NCBI GenBank assembly: GCA_977006965.1
Contig: OZ345365.1
Location: 1-64,000, forward strand
Source: Phymatolithon calcareum
Lineage: Eukaryota; Rhodophyta; Florideophyceae; Hapalidiales
Direction of reading: 5' to 3'
DNA length: 64,000 bases
Part shown: one piece after another, positions 30,967 through 41,974 of the stretch
Layout of the letters: each line of letters starts with the position of its first letter
How positions within the stretch are numbered: the stretch's first letter is position 1
The notes under the pieces: model-generated
Told to the model about the DNA's origin: nothing
The model's input: only the letters and a program-made list of their open reading frames with translations
Databases searched by the model: none
Made by a program: the position numbers and the translations under genes

Positions 30967-31383
30967 CTATACTTTCTGCCGCACTCTTCGATTCTTCTCC
31001 TTAGACTGTTTCTTCATTCGAGAAACCATTGTGGCAATGAGAAAGTCTTTCTCGGACAAATGATTTCCAATCTGTTGATTGTTATTCAACTCCCATGTCT
31101 TGGTAATCCGGCGGAATCGAGCGCGGGCTTGCACGCCAGTGATTTCAGCTTGACAAGCGTTGCTCGAGTTAAGACAGCGAGCTACCTCCTCGAAACGCTC
31201 CATGATCTTAGTACCTGCGCAGTATGCCTGCGTGGATGCTGTTTCGCATATAATTATATGGTCTTCCTCATCTGAGAAGTTGGGCCGCCTCTTCGGTTTT
31301 GCGTAGACTGTACCATCAGTTTCGGAGTGCATAAATGCGCTAGATATAGTGCTGAGACGAGAGCACTTCTTGGTACGGTCCAT
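30967..31383 (-). CDS. Myb/SANT-like DNA-binding protein, 138 aa
   Basis: A frame from ATG 31383 to a stop at 30967; the open frame continues upstream 24 codons without another ATG, so a 5' exon is possible. Residues about 30-95 read RRPNFSDEEDHIIICETAST, then a second helix around KIMERFEEVARCLNSS and VQARARFRRITKTW. This matches the Myb/SANT-like layout (F-x-EED at helix 1, W/F-xx-VA-xL helix 2, recognition helix with RxRFRR). Such proteins act as transcription factors or as accessory ORFs of DNA transposons. The C-terminus is strongly basic (KKQSKEKNRRVRQK), suitable for nuclear import. Confidence 0.6.
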   Translation of the reverse strand: MDRTKKCSRLSTISSAFMHSETDGTVYAKPKRRPNFSDEEDHIIICETASTQAYCAGTKIMERFEEVARCLNSSNACQAEITGVQARARFRRITKTWELNNNQQIGNHLSEKDFLIATMVSRMKKQSKEKNRRVRQKV

Positions 31384-32216
31384 GCTCGAGAAAGAATCGT
31401 ACCGGGGGGAAAATTCTTCTCGCTCTTCGTCGCTCTTTGCACTTAAGGTTATCAAATTATGCCAATAGCATCGAAAAGGCTACTTAGCCAGTTTCATGTC
31501 CGAGCTGCATCTCACGGCGAGTTTTAGTGTTCAGAGTCTCAAACGGCGCCTAACATCTCTATGAACATTGAAACTTGAACCTCTGAATCTAACTAATATT
31601 CCGCGCTAGTAGAACTGGAGCATTGAGTACCGCCGAAATCAGGTTGCCATCAGTGGTTTTTCAATGGACTTTTTCAACCTTCGACTAGTTTTTGAGATCA
31701 CAGTATTCACTCAGCAAAAATTACACCATGATCGGATTCAAACAGTCAAGAAATGAAATATAGTATACGATGTCGACTTGCTCCAAATTACCAGAAACCA
31801 GTAAGCGACTAGATGCTGTAGTCATTCGGAATATGATGCAGTGGAAATGAGTGTCAGCTCTTTGCATATGTGCTTTTCTGTATTTGGTTTAAGCGCAGTG
31901 ACGACTGGGACGTAATATTGCTTCCTATGTCTCCTTTGAAAGATTTAGGACGTGCTACATTGTCAGACAGAAATGCAATCCAGGCTTGGTTTAAGACAGA
32001 AATCAATTCAAAAATTCAATGCATAGCCACAAATAAGTGGAAAAAACGCATTACGTGGCCGCATCCAACCGAACATATTACTCGTCCGTTACGAATACGA
32101 CTGCTTACTCTAATCAACATGTTGTAGTTGTCTTATACGTTTGATTTCCAATGATACAACACAGACACTCTGAAATCGTAGAAATGGAAGCGCTTGTGTC
32201 ACATATCTTCGTCGGG
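31384..32216. other. No gene seen; left flank of MULE remnant
   Basis: AT-rich. A plus-strand frame 31870-32127 with KDLGRATLSDRNAIQAWFKT lies where the upstream part of a MULE transposase might be, but I see no DDE motif in it. Confidence 0.35.
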
Positions 32217-34177
32217 ATCTCCCACAACACGTCTATGGGCAAGGCACTCCTCGCTGAGAACCGCAACGAAACGATTCTAGCTCTCATCTGTAGTGACCGC
32301 ATGGCCTGCAACTTCCGAGTTAACGTCAGCGTACTATCTTCCAAAAAAGGCTTCGATGTCCACATGGCGAAATTCCGAGTACTGTGCCCTTCCGTAGCCG
32401 CTGTACCGCAGCACACGCCCAGCGGACTGAACTAGCTTACACCTGTCTCTGAAAAAACACGGCAGCAGATTCACAGCTTTTTCTGTTGCCCATCGAGCGA
32501 AATGTACACCTGGGCCGCCGTGAATGGTTTTCTACAGTCGACACGGCCCTGTTGAGCTCCGTGACATAGGGTCAGTCTTTGAAGCTACCAATATGATATA
32601 TACGCGAGCGGAGGGGAGACTTGAACCGGACCGAACGACCCACTATACACGAAACTGAAGAATTCCAGGGCGGGTGGGTAGCCCGCGCCGGTATTTGTGA
32701 CCATGACAAATGCGTTAACGAATGCGCGCATTTTGGCAGCTTCTCTACCAAAATCGGTTGTCGCGATGAAGAACGCTGCCCCGCTGAAGACCAAGTCAAG
32801 AGACCTCACCCCGAAACACTCTGCGAACCAACGCGAAATATCCGAAATCGTGCTACGTGCTGCATATATGAAACCATCGATATCATACCCGGTGCACGAC
32901 TAGTTGTCGCCGACGCGGAAACCGGAACTCGCGCCGATAGTCCCCGCCGAAGTTGTCCCCCTGAGCGAGCCTCCGTTGACGAAAGCCACCCTCCAAATTG
33001 CCGCCCCGAGCGAGATCCCTTTCAGAGCCCGCGAAGTTTTCCTTCCGAGTAGGGCCCCGTTGAAGAGCCTCCCGAAGTTGTCCCCCTGAAAGAGCACTCG
33101 TTGAAGAGCGTCTACCTGTAGCTGTCCCCCAGAGCCCTTTCAAGCAACCGATAAATGATTCGAAACGCAGGCGTTATTTCTATCCTTTAGCATCGTGCAA
33201 TGAGAGAGCGCACTCGGCTAGACCTGTTTTCAATTTCAGCTGCACTTCATGCTTTTCTAAAATAACAATCGTTATTTCGATCCGCACAAATCGTCTCTAT
33301 TTCGCCGAGGTATCAGACCTGCTCTCATCGCACAATGTAAAACCTCGAGAGTTTCACAGTACCCTCATCAGAAGAACCAAAGTTAGGCGCTCGTGAAGAT
33401 CAGCGATGAAGCCCGAGCCATTCTGTGGTCGGTCGACTACGCCAGAACTTGGAAGTACTCGTACTGATTGCTAGAAATCTCAAGGTTGAGAATCAAATAC
33501 TAGTGACTTGGTTCTTAGAGCGAATGCAAGCGTTCGAGACGTTCGAGGTCCTTCATCGTTGTCTCGCCCGTCTTGGTGACATTCTACAAGAAGCACCAGG
33601 AAAATGTTGTTCGAAAGGAGAATCTGCTTGTGGAGATCTTGCTGTCTGCTTCGAAAAGACGCCATTAGATGTATCAGCAAGAAAAGACTACTCGGCTACG
33701 TGCTCTTGTCGCCACTTTTAATTGTACTTCAGGCCATGTACACTTGTCGGCGCTTCACCTTTGTACGCTTCTCGGCGAGTTTTGAAGCATCCAATTTCGT
33801 TCGACCCGTGGAAAAAGAAGAGGTTTTGGTATGTGCGGATGATGAGAACTTGTGCTATGTAGCACGAGGGCATTATCACCCGTGTGGCAGTCAGAAGAGA
33901 TAATTTAACACCTTTTGATTTGGCGCCGTACATTGTAGCTAATCTGGGCCTCAAGCGCAAGTAGACTTACAAGCCTTCCTCGGTGAGGCTCGTCACCGCC
34001 TCGCCTGTGGGAACAATAAGCACATCGCGTAGACATGCGAGAAGCCCAATATTCTCAACCTTTTCGTGTCGGAACGAAATCACATCGGCAAAAACGGCTC
34101 AGTCCATGATTATCGAATTTACAGCCCGCGATGACGGAGAAGTTACTTACCACGAGGATATGCAGCGCTCGCAATAA
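32217..34177 (+). pseudogene. Second MULE transposase remnant, interrupted
   Basis: Blocks shared with the 10.3-10.9 kb copy, in the same order but on the plus strand: SHNTSMGKALLAENRNETILALICS (32219-32300) and RVNVSVLS; then, after about 1.25 kb of unrelated DNA, YSATCSCRHF (33690-33720, first half of the SWIM finger, cut by TAA), PISFDPWKK (33790) and KTAQSMIIEFTARDDGEV (34093-34150). The stretch 32390-33630 is an insertion relative to the other copy. 34210-34255 (AGTTTTGGCTAGGGTGAGTA) resembles the subterminal sequence of the 10.2-kb element, so the element's end is probably near 34260-34300. Many stops. Confidence 0.65.
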
Positions 34178-34463
34178 ATTCTAGTCTCGCAAAGAATGTT
34201 TTACCAGAACAATAAGTAGAAGTTTTGGCTAGGGTGAGTATAATCGTACGCTAGAAAACGAGTGCTTCGTAGTTAGTTTTACCAAAGTTCTATTGCCCTT
34301 CAGTGCGTTTCCTCGACATCAATTCCATGAATAACTGATAAGAAGACTGTGCAATTCAACTGTATTGTTCCCAGCGCACTGAAATTTACCTTTATAACGA
34401 AAGCCTAATGAAACGAAACTTATCCAAGATTCACTTTTTCCTTCCTTTTCTCCTGCGCCTCAA

Positions 34464-35018
34464 CTACGAAACACACTTCCCATTGAGAATATAATTGATG
34501 CTCATTTTTTCTGATTGATTTCGACTTCCATACATACCGTTTACGCGCGATTGGGACTTCATGGCCGAAATAGATTTCATGCGAAGCTGTTTCAGAGCTC
34601 GCCGTAGATCTTTTATCTCGTTTCGAAGCCGTTTTGTTATAACAAGTGTTGATTTTAGCTTTCGTGAGTATCGACTCCGCTCTTCATCTGCTTGACGTAT
34701 CACGCATTTTTGTTCCATATGAAGAACTGCTCGAAAGACTCGAGCCGCCTTGGCTGACTTTAGATTTCTTGAGAGGCGACAATTGTACTTTTCAGAATCT
34801 CTCAATACACCAGTCGGCTGTCGAGGGTTTGGTATCTTGAGATTTTCCTGGATGAGTTTCTTGTACTTCTCACGTGCTTCGTTTGCTCGGCGGATGCATT
34901 CCGTACCTGGGGAAGAGGTGATATCACCTGCGATTCCTCGCTTGCTAAAGTAACTCCTGACGAAATCATTCGCTTCGTCTGCAAAATCCCTGCAATTGTC
35001 ATTCCACTTCTCTGCCAT
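34464..35018 (-). CDS. bZIP-like protein, paralog 2
   Basis: An intact 184-aa frame from ATG 35018. Domain order: an N-terminal helical region NDFVRSYFSKRGIAGDI ... ECIRRANEAREKYKKL, a linker PTGVLRDSEKYNCRL, then a basic region RNLKSAKAARVFRAVL that fits the bZIP signature Asn-x-x-Ser/Ala-Ala-x-x-Ala-Arg (N-x7-R), followed by about 50 residues of charged helix (EERSRYSRKLKSTLVITKRL, LRRALKQLRM) that could zip. The same layout is in 44292-45299 and, weaker, 3432-4058. Likely a nuclear dimeric DNA-binding protein. The N-terminal conserved helical domain is not a standard bZIP partner domain, so this may define a lineage-specific family. Confidence 0.65.
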   Translation of the reverse strand: MAEKWNDNCRDFADEANDFVRSYFSKRGIAGDITSSPGTECIRRANEAREKYKKLIQENLKIPNPRQPTGVLRDSEKYNCRLSRNLKSAKAARVFRAVLHMEQKCVIRQADEERSRYSRKLKSTLVITKRLRNEIKDLRRALKQLRMKSISAMKSQSRVNGMYGSRNQSEKMSINYILNGKCVS

Positions 35019-36688
35019 TTTTTGTGTGCGTGCTCTTCGCGCGCTTGAACAACCTTTCAGAGACAGAAATTAAGAAGGTCCACATGATGAACAGTCGTTT
35101 TCAGAATTTGAACGATCAGATCTCCGTGGCAGTTTTCGGAAAGTCTCTACCCAGTCATGTTGTCACACAATTCTCTTGATGTGACACGGAGCATTGGGCA
35201 CTATGCCTTTACAGGTCAGTTAGATCTTATTTCCAGATTACTCATAAGTAACACCCATTATTGTTATAAATCTGTCTCCATATCAAATTTCGACATTTAA
35301 TTTCGAAATCCGTGCGATTATACGTCGTGGATGGACTATTTTCACGGATAAGGTGGATTTTAAGAGCATTTTACAGTCTCTAGAAAGCAACCCGTCAAAT
35401 GAATTGATATATTTTGTCAATACGCATGTATTTTATGGTGCTTCGTAAAAAGAGTCCGTTTCGCAATATGTGTTTCATTCCTAAAAACATATCCATGCTG
35501 AGAAATGCGTGGCAGGATACATTTGTATTTACAGAATCTCGAATAATCGCATTCGTTTCAAAGCCTGCCAGGACAATTTTCTTCATACTCAAGTGATATC
35601 TTTGAGTCTACATTTACAAGTGCTCTCTCTGAAAGCGAGAAGTATAGATTGTATTATATTTCAGTTACGAGTGCCACTAGATTCCATCATTGATTATTCG
35701 AACTTGAAGCACGGCACTTGAAAGCTGAAGTACGTTCCTGATATTACAGAAAATGGCCTTTTCATAGATCAGATTTCCGTTAATGTCGTATCATATGCTC
35801 ATTGACACTGTCCTGGTAATGTTGATGCCGTTTAGATTAAAGAAAGACTGATTCGTGGATATCTGATGGAAGTAATAGCCTGAGACATGTTTAAAAGCAG
35901 AGGATAAATATGATATGTTCCTGAAAACGTGATATATGAGAGGAAAAGCGGTACGTAGAGCCGTTATGTTAATCGATTTCCATGTGCACACTTAATTTTA
36001 GAATCCGGAATTTTGGATGCCCCGTGGTGATCCCCGTAGCTTTTCTTTAGTTCTACGCCCTAGAGATCTCGCGACATATGGTTCACATGCATTTCCAACG
36101 CATGCAAGAGAAAACGAAGTAATAGCACGCATTTTTCTGCGCGACCACGGCCGTATATTTTGAATAGAAAATTATTGAGTTCTGAAGCTCTTTCCTGGGA
36201 TATGAATTTGGAATGCGTTCATTTTTCCTAGACAGCGAAAGAAAAACTCCTAACCTGGTTAAAATACGCATAAAATTGCACGAAACGTTCTGTAAGAGTC
36301 TCTCGACCTTGCAAATTTTGATTATGTTTCTGCAATATGCTCCTGTGAAGACCACAAAGGATGTAAGATTATCCCCTGCAGTATTGTATAAACTTCTTTC
36401 TATACGAGCACGAAACTAATCTCCGAGCTTCTAGGTATATTTAGTGCTTATAATATGGCAGAGACTGGGAAAATAAACTTTTGAGCCTTAGGGAATAGGG
36501 ATTATCGCTAAGGATTTCACATGATGTCCAAATTTGAAAACATAGCATTTACATGTCTTTATTCCAGTGCCAACTCGGAACCACAGGACATTAGAGAGAA
36601 AATGTTGAACGTAAAGAATCACCCCTCATGGAGTACATTCTCGAGAAAAATGTGAAGTTCGACATGAAGCAAGGCAGATTCGTTAGCG
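35019..36688. other. No gene seen
   Basis: AT-rich DNA with only short ORFs. One telomere-like motif AGGGAATAGGG is at 36490-36500. Confidence 0.5.
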
Positions 36689-39106
36689 CTAGGCCTCGTA
36701 CTCCGATTCAGTGTCCCCCTCGTTGTCCGAAAATATACTCGCTGCAACAATCTTGGCGCAAGTAGTGAAATCTTGATGCTCGCTAGCGACGTATGTGTTC
36801 TTCAGCTGCTGCTCGGAAGTGTTCATTAACTTGGCGAGATAGGCAATGAAATCATCCTCCGAGAGATGGGCCAACATTGTCCCTTCCCGGTGTTTCTTCA
36901 CCATCATTGTGGCAAAGCTCGCACGCAACGTCATCGCGGTGACGTTGCCAAACTCCGGATCTTGTTTCTTAATCCATTGACGAAGGGTTGTCGACACACT
37001 GAAAGAGGCAATGAGTTCCCCGCTGCGCGTGTTTAAAAGCAAAAACCGACGCTTGGGGTCATTCTCAAGAATGGAAAATTTGTTATACATCACCGGTAGA
37101 ATATGGCGGATATGGAACTTGACAAATTTTAAAACCTTCTTCGGCAAAAGGACGTTTGGTAAGTTTAGGCATCTGTCTCGCTTTTCGTGGCTCAATTTGA
37201 CCTCGAAGCACTGGGTTTCACGGCATTGGCGGCGCAGGTCAGATATATCCAGCTCTTCAGGTGACTCGAGCAAAGTGAACACCTGCGGGCGCTGTCCACA
37301 TCCGAAGAACATGAGAAGGCACAGAAAATGGATGGACCATTTTTGAAGAAATGGATCGCCCTTAATGCTCGATGAGCTTCCATTCGCAGAAATTTGGCTC
37401 AGCACCAAGTTCATCATGCTTTCACATGTTTCTTTGACAGATGCCTGAAATCTCGCAAAGTCGTGGGGAAGAATAAACTTCCCGTTCATAATTCTTTCGT
37501 CCGCGCGCTGTCGAAGATGTGCTTGACGACGAGATTCACTCTTGTTTGCTCGAGATACTCCACGGGTAAACTCAGCGACTGCAGCTACGGAACCTCTTTG
37601 AATGTTCCATTCGCCAGGAGCTTTCTTGAAGTAAATATCCCCAAAACGTGCAAGAGTGCCTAGGTGATTTGCTTTGCACATCACAGTGCCTGCTGCGCTT
37701 CGAATTTGAAAGTAGTTAAGGAAGGCAGTCACGGCGTCCATACTGCAAATAAGCTTGAAAACTGCTCCGCTCTTCCAAATATCGCGAGCATCTGCCAGGC
37801 CAGCAGCAACTCCCAGGCGGCAAAACTGACCAACGGCGATTCGAAACTGGTCGTACGTCGAACTCGACTGTCCGAGAGAAACTTTGGTTTGCCAGTTGAG
37901 CTTAAACATTTCACTCATATCTTCGCAGTTATCCTCGTTAATTAGAAGACCACGGTACGCGATAGTGCCCTTCCGAACGCGACTGGACTCTAAGCAACGG
38001 GCTTCCTTAGACGTGAAAAATGTTTCTGGGAGAGCATCAACGTAAATTTGCCACTTTTCCTCTGCCGTCTTTGCCGCAGCTGCACGCTGCAGCATAGTCA
38101 GCGCTTTTTCCTCCTTCTTCTTAATTCGAGCCGAGTGCGGAGATACTACTCTTCCCTTCGCTTTCAACGTCTCCTTTTGACGCTTTAGAATATCCGTGAG
38201 AAATGATGTGCTGCCGAATCTTACTTCCGCTGTTTTTTCCGCATGATCACCAGTACGTTCCGCTTCCGGGGAAAATGAGTCATCATCGGAGCTACTTTCG
38301 TATTCGCCATCTTCTCGATCAGAATCTGTCCTGGATTTTTCCTTGTACGTTTCGGAACCGCCACAAGAACCTTCTGTATTCGTATCGCCAGCGCTTTTCT
38401 CTTCAACTAGAGAATCGATTTTCTTGTTGAGCAACTGTGTCCCGAAAATCTCTTCTCTCCCATCGCAATGATCCAGTTCTTCGTCGGAGAGGGATTTCTC
38501 CGAACCAGTATCGCTAACGGCCTCACCTGTAGGAGATGGTCTTCTGCTCTTCCCTATTCCATCGTGGAGATCAAGAACGGAAATTGATGTGCTTCTGACC
38601 GGTCCCCTTGCATCAGCTTGTCTAGACTTCTGACTAATCTTCTTCTGGACGGATTTAGTTACCCTGGATGTCATCGACTTCCGTTTCGGAAGCGAGAACC
38701 TTACTTTGCGTTGGTCCTTGTCTTTCAGATCTTTGGTCATTAAACGATCTCCGCTTCTCTGTGACCCTTGGAGGGACTCCTCGAAACATTCATCTTCCTC
38801 GTCAATATCTGCGTCTTCCAGATCGATATTTTCTCCGTCATCGAATTGAGTGCTGATGATTTCTTCCTCCACCGGAATCGGAACACGAAGATCACCAGAA
38901 ACGTTTTTCTTCACAGAATTTCCGGAAGAATCGAGACTGCTGTCTAGTCCTGTGCCAGATTCTTCCGGGTCAACGGAAGACGATCCCACTTTTGCATTAC
39001 TTAAAGCGGAAAGTGGTATAGCGCGAGCGCCTGTTTTCTTCACCTTCTTCGAAGAACCGATAATAGCAGCCGTTCGCGCGTGTCGCTTCTTCGTTGGGAA
39101 AGGCAT
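36689..39106 (-). CDS. Crypton-like tyrosine recombinase, 805 aa
   Basis: An intact frame from ATG 39106; an upstream GTG is in frame but unlikely. Residues 1-330 are low-complexity, acidic and basic clusters (LEDADIDEEDECFEESLQGS), with NLS-like KKVKK. Residues 400-560 look like a SAM-like core-binding domain (TAFLNYFQIRSAAGTVMCKA). The C-terminal 200 residues hold the tyrosine recombinase core: GCGQRPQVFT (Arg about 606), VKLSHEKR (Lys about 637), TAMTLRASFATMM (Arg about 728, with the usual preceding His replaced by Met), and LAKLMNTSEQQLKNTYV (Tyr about 772). GQRPQ and the MNTS...TYV ending resemble Crypton elements, which move as circles without inverted repeats. It may be an active element or a domesticated gene. 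Confidence 0.8.
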   Translation of the reverse strand: MPFPTKKRHARTAAIIGSSKKVKKTGARAIPLSALSNAKVGSSSVDPEESGTGLDSSLDSSGNSVKKNVSGDLRVPIPVEEEIISTQFDDGENIDLEDADIDEEDECFEESLQGSQRSGDRLMTKDLKDKDQRKVRFSLPKRKSMTSRVTKSVQKKISQKSRQADARGPVRSTSISVLDLHDGIGKSRRPSPTGEAVSDTGSEKSLSDEELDHCDGREEIFGTQLLNKKIDSLVEEKSAGDTNTEGSCGGSETYKEKSRTDSDREDGEYESSSDDDSFSPEAERTGDHAEKTAEVRFGSTSFLTDILKRQKETLKAKGRVVSPHSARIKKKEEKALTMLQRAAAAKTAEEKWQIYVDALPETFFTSKEARCLESSRVRKGTIAYRGLLINEDNCEDMSEMFKLNWQTKVSLGQSSSTYDQFRIAVGQFCRLGVAAGLADARDIWKSGAVFKLICSMDAVTAFLNYFQIRSAAGTVMCKANHLGTLARFGDIYFKKAPGEWNIQRGSVAAVAEFTRGVSRANKSESRRQAHLRQRADERIMNGKFILPHDFARFQASVKETCESMMNLVLSQISANGSSSSIKGDPFLQKWSIHFLCLLMFFGCGQRPQVFTLLESPEELDISDLRRQCRETQCFEVKLSHEKRDRCLNLPNVLLPKKVLKFVKFHIRHILPVMYNKFSILENDPKRRFLLLNTRSGELIASFSVSTTLRQWIKKQDPEFGNVTAMTLRASFATMMVKKHREGTMLAHLSEDDFIAYLAKLMNTSEQQLKNTYVASEHQDFTTCAKIVAASIFSDNEGDTESEYEA

Positions 39107-41974
39107 TTTACGAGTATCTGGATATTCAGATGGGAAAACGTAGCTCTGAATGGATACCTCGCAGTAGACGACAAGGAGCCGATAAAGAACGGGGAAGAAA
39201 ATAAGTCCAGTGTGGCCTATGACTTGTCTTGTGCCTCTATTAGGTAACACTGTATCTCAAAAGGCCCCTGCGTCATGGCTGTCATGACTACAGTGTTTTA
39301 CTCCTTCTCGAACACATTAACGTTTTTCCGCACCTTTTTGAAACTCATTTGTTTTCTCCACAAATTACTGTGTTCAACATTTATGAAACACTGAACAGCA
39401 ATACTGTACGCCGTTTAATTGAAAACTTTCACAATGGACTATTGCTCCACTATTCCCAGAGTAATTACTCCACATTATCTGCCTTCCGATGAGATATGTG
39501 AATCCATTTCTGGATAACGTTTTCGTAAGAAAAGGTCCCTTCTGCATTTACGAGAACTTCTAGTATGTGGAATAGGCGTCGTTCTTCAATCCCTTCAGAC
39601 ATATGTCGGTTGAGATTCAAATAAAGAGCATTCCTGCTGTACGGTTTTGACTTTAATCAATTGGACCATCGCAGTAAGAGTTTGAATCGCTATTTCTTTG
39701 AAAGATTCTCCTTTTTTGCTGTTTGAAATAATTTCCAACGGACAGGCACGTACGTAGATTTCCGAAGCACTGAAAGCTGCTTGGACTTCATAAACGATGC
39801 CGTATGCCCCTTTGCGATCGAAGTCTCATACAATTCTCACGTAAGAACAAATTCAACGGAGCTTCCCAAACACAATCTATCTAATAACACATCGCTCGAT
39901 ACGTATAGCAACTGTATGTCCATTCAGAAATACATGCGTAGCAGTGCTTATCGCAGGTCATTCTCATTGCCTAATGAAGTTTTCGCAAAACTTTTCTACG
40001 ACCTCCAAGAATGAAAATAACTTCCTCACCTATGTTTCGACTCATGTCACTTCTTTATGGCGGTTTCTCAAAATAAGACATTCTAATGATAACCTTATAT
40101 TACTTTGCTGGAAGCCGTGCAAGCATTGCAGACCTCTATAGAATCAATCTGCATCAAATTTCTACGAAGTCTTTCACTGTTGAGAAGTTTTAGAGTTTCA
40201 AGTGGTTGCGACTTATTGATACGCTCAACAGGTGTAAGATGGCAACTTGTTGCACCACAGGGAAAATAAATCGAAGAATATGCAAATCGTGTCCTGTGAT
40301 GGCACCCATTCTAGGAACACCTCAGCAACACTATCATGCCAGTGCAATAGAATATGGAATTACACCTAGAGATAAGCAAAGTCTATTCAAATTAGTGCGG
40401 CGAGAGGAAGGCCACGTGTGATCACGCAAGTTCTTACCACGCCATCAGACAGGTGATGACTTTTAAAATCTTCCGTCCGCAGCTTACCAGCAGATCCGAT
40501 AGGCATCTCGGAGATATGTTAAAACACTGAACTTCTTATTCACTTAGCATTGGACGGTATATATGATGGGAGTGGAGGGTTAAGCTAACAAACTGAGAAC
40601 TATAAGTACACTGGTCTTTGTGGAAACTAAAAGCAAAGCAAACGTTTACAAAACAGGTAATAAGCACAACTGCAAAATTTGAAAAACTAGTGAGCACAGC
40701 TCACATAACGCATGCAGTCTGTAAGAAACTGTAGGATTCACGACCGAATCGAGTGAGAGTCATCCAGATGCAATGGAGACCGTACAGCAAAACGGTTCGC
40801 CGACAAATAGCCGACGCTCAAATATCGCTGTCTTGGAGAATATCCGGAAATGGAAGAAAAGAAAAATTCTCCGTTGGATGATCGAAGTGGAAGACCTTCT
40901 CAAAGACAGAGATGGGAAACGAATACTACGGTCATGATCTTATTGCCCGGACAGTCGGTACGCATTTTTCGGTAATATCTCGACAAAATTTCATATGTTT
41001 GCAGCCGAACTTCGCAATGTATTCCAATCGGTAAGGAAGTTTACATCACTGTGCCAAAAACGAGCTTATCCTTTTCCCGGCTTGCGATCGTTTAGGCTTG
41101 AGAATTCGTCTGATAGGAAAAAAATATTCTTCCGAAAAGTGAAGAGCACCGTTAGATCGTGGAAATGGCTCGAAAGGAAACGTTCTGATCAACACAGTGA
41201 AAGAGCGTACCTGGCTGTCATGACTTCGGTGTTCAATTTGGATACAATTTTCCGTAATTGATTAACCGCACTTGAAATGGATTCAGTCGAACGTCGATCG
41301 GTATAGCAGAAGTGGCTTGAGTGGAGGGTCTGACAAGACGCAGGATATAGGAGACATGAGCTTTACCGATGAGAAATCAATCCAACGAGAAACTGAAAAA
41401 TATTGTAGAGCACGAAGAAGGTTAGTGAGTGCGAATACAAGGCCATCGAGCATAATTCGGAGGTAGAATGGGGTGATAATGTACACAATTTGGAAAAAGG
41501 ACCGGTGATGGGTAGTTCGGTGGCGCAGTTTTCGACTCGTGTTCATGATCGAAGCGAAAATTTGGAATGGCGGCCATCCTTTAATACCAATCTAGCTGTA
41601 AAATTCTTACGCAGGAGAGTAGGTGAAAGAATGTGACGCCTCCAAGGAGAAAAGTGCCGCACTCAAATTACACCGCTGTCGATTCATGCAATTTTAATCC
41701 TGTAATTAGGAAACGTACGCCCACTTGCTAAACGAAGCTCTTCTATTGGATGAAACGAGAGCCCCATCTCGAGCTAGTATGATTTCTGTAATTGCAAAGA
41801 GGAAAAAGATCATAAATTTCATTCCAGTATAATGATCGGGATCCAATGTTTCAAAAATTAGACACATACGGACATCCAAATCGAAAACTTAAAAAAATGA
41901 AAAAAAAGACACAGCCAATGATTGTCATATAGATCAGCGAAAGGTCGCAGACCACGAACGCCTATTCCAAAAGC
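39107..41974. other. Gene-poor region with small ORFs
   Basis: No supported gene. Small ATG frames at 39781-40014, 40773-40937 (KWKKRKILRWMIEVEDLLKD, basic helix), 40995-41261 and 41272-41466 could be exons of one plus-strand gene. A GTAATATC...TTTGCAG stretch ending at 41004 looks intron-like, but the stop at 40935 is not removed by it. Left as unresolved. Confidence 0.35.

Noticed and set aside
32605-32680. tRNA-like B box GGTTCAAGTC on minus strand
   Set aside because: Flanking bases do not pair into a T stem; no cloverleaf can be drawn.
32900-33143. Pentapeptide-repeat protein on minus strand
   Set aside because: Only a short stretch hints at five-residue periodicity and the hydrophobic positions drift; kept only as a remark in the MULE insertion finding.
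40773-41261. Two-exon gene with a short intron ending TTTGCAG at 41004
   Set aside because: The TGA at 40935 precedes any usable donor site, so the exons cannot be joined in frame.
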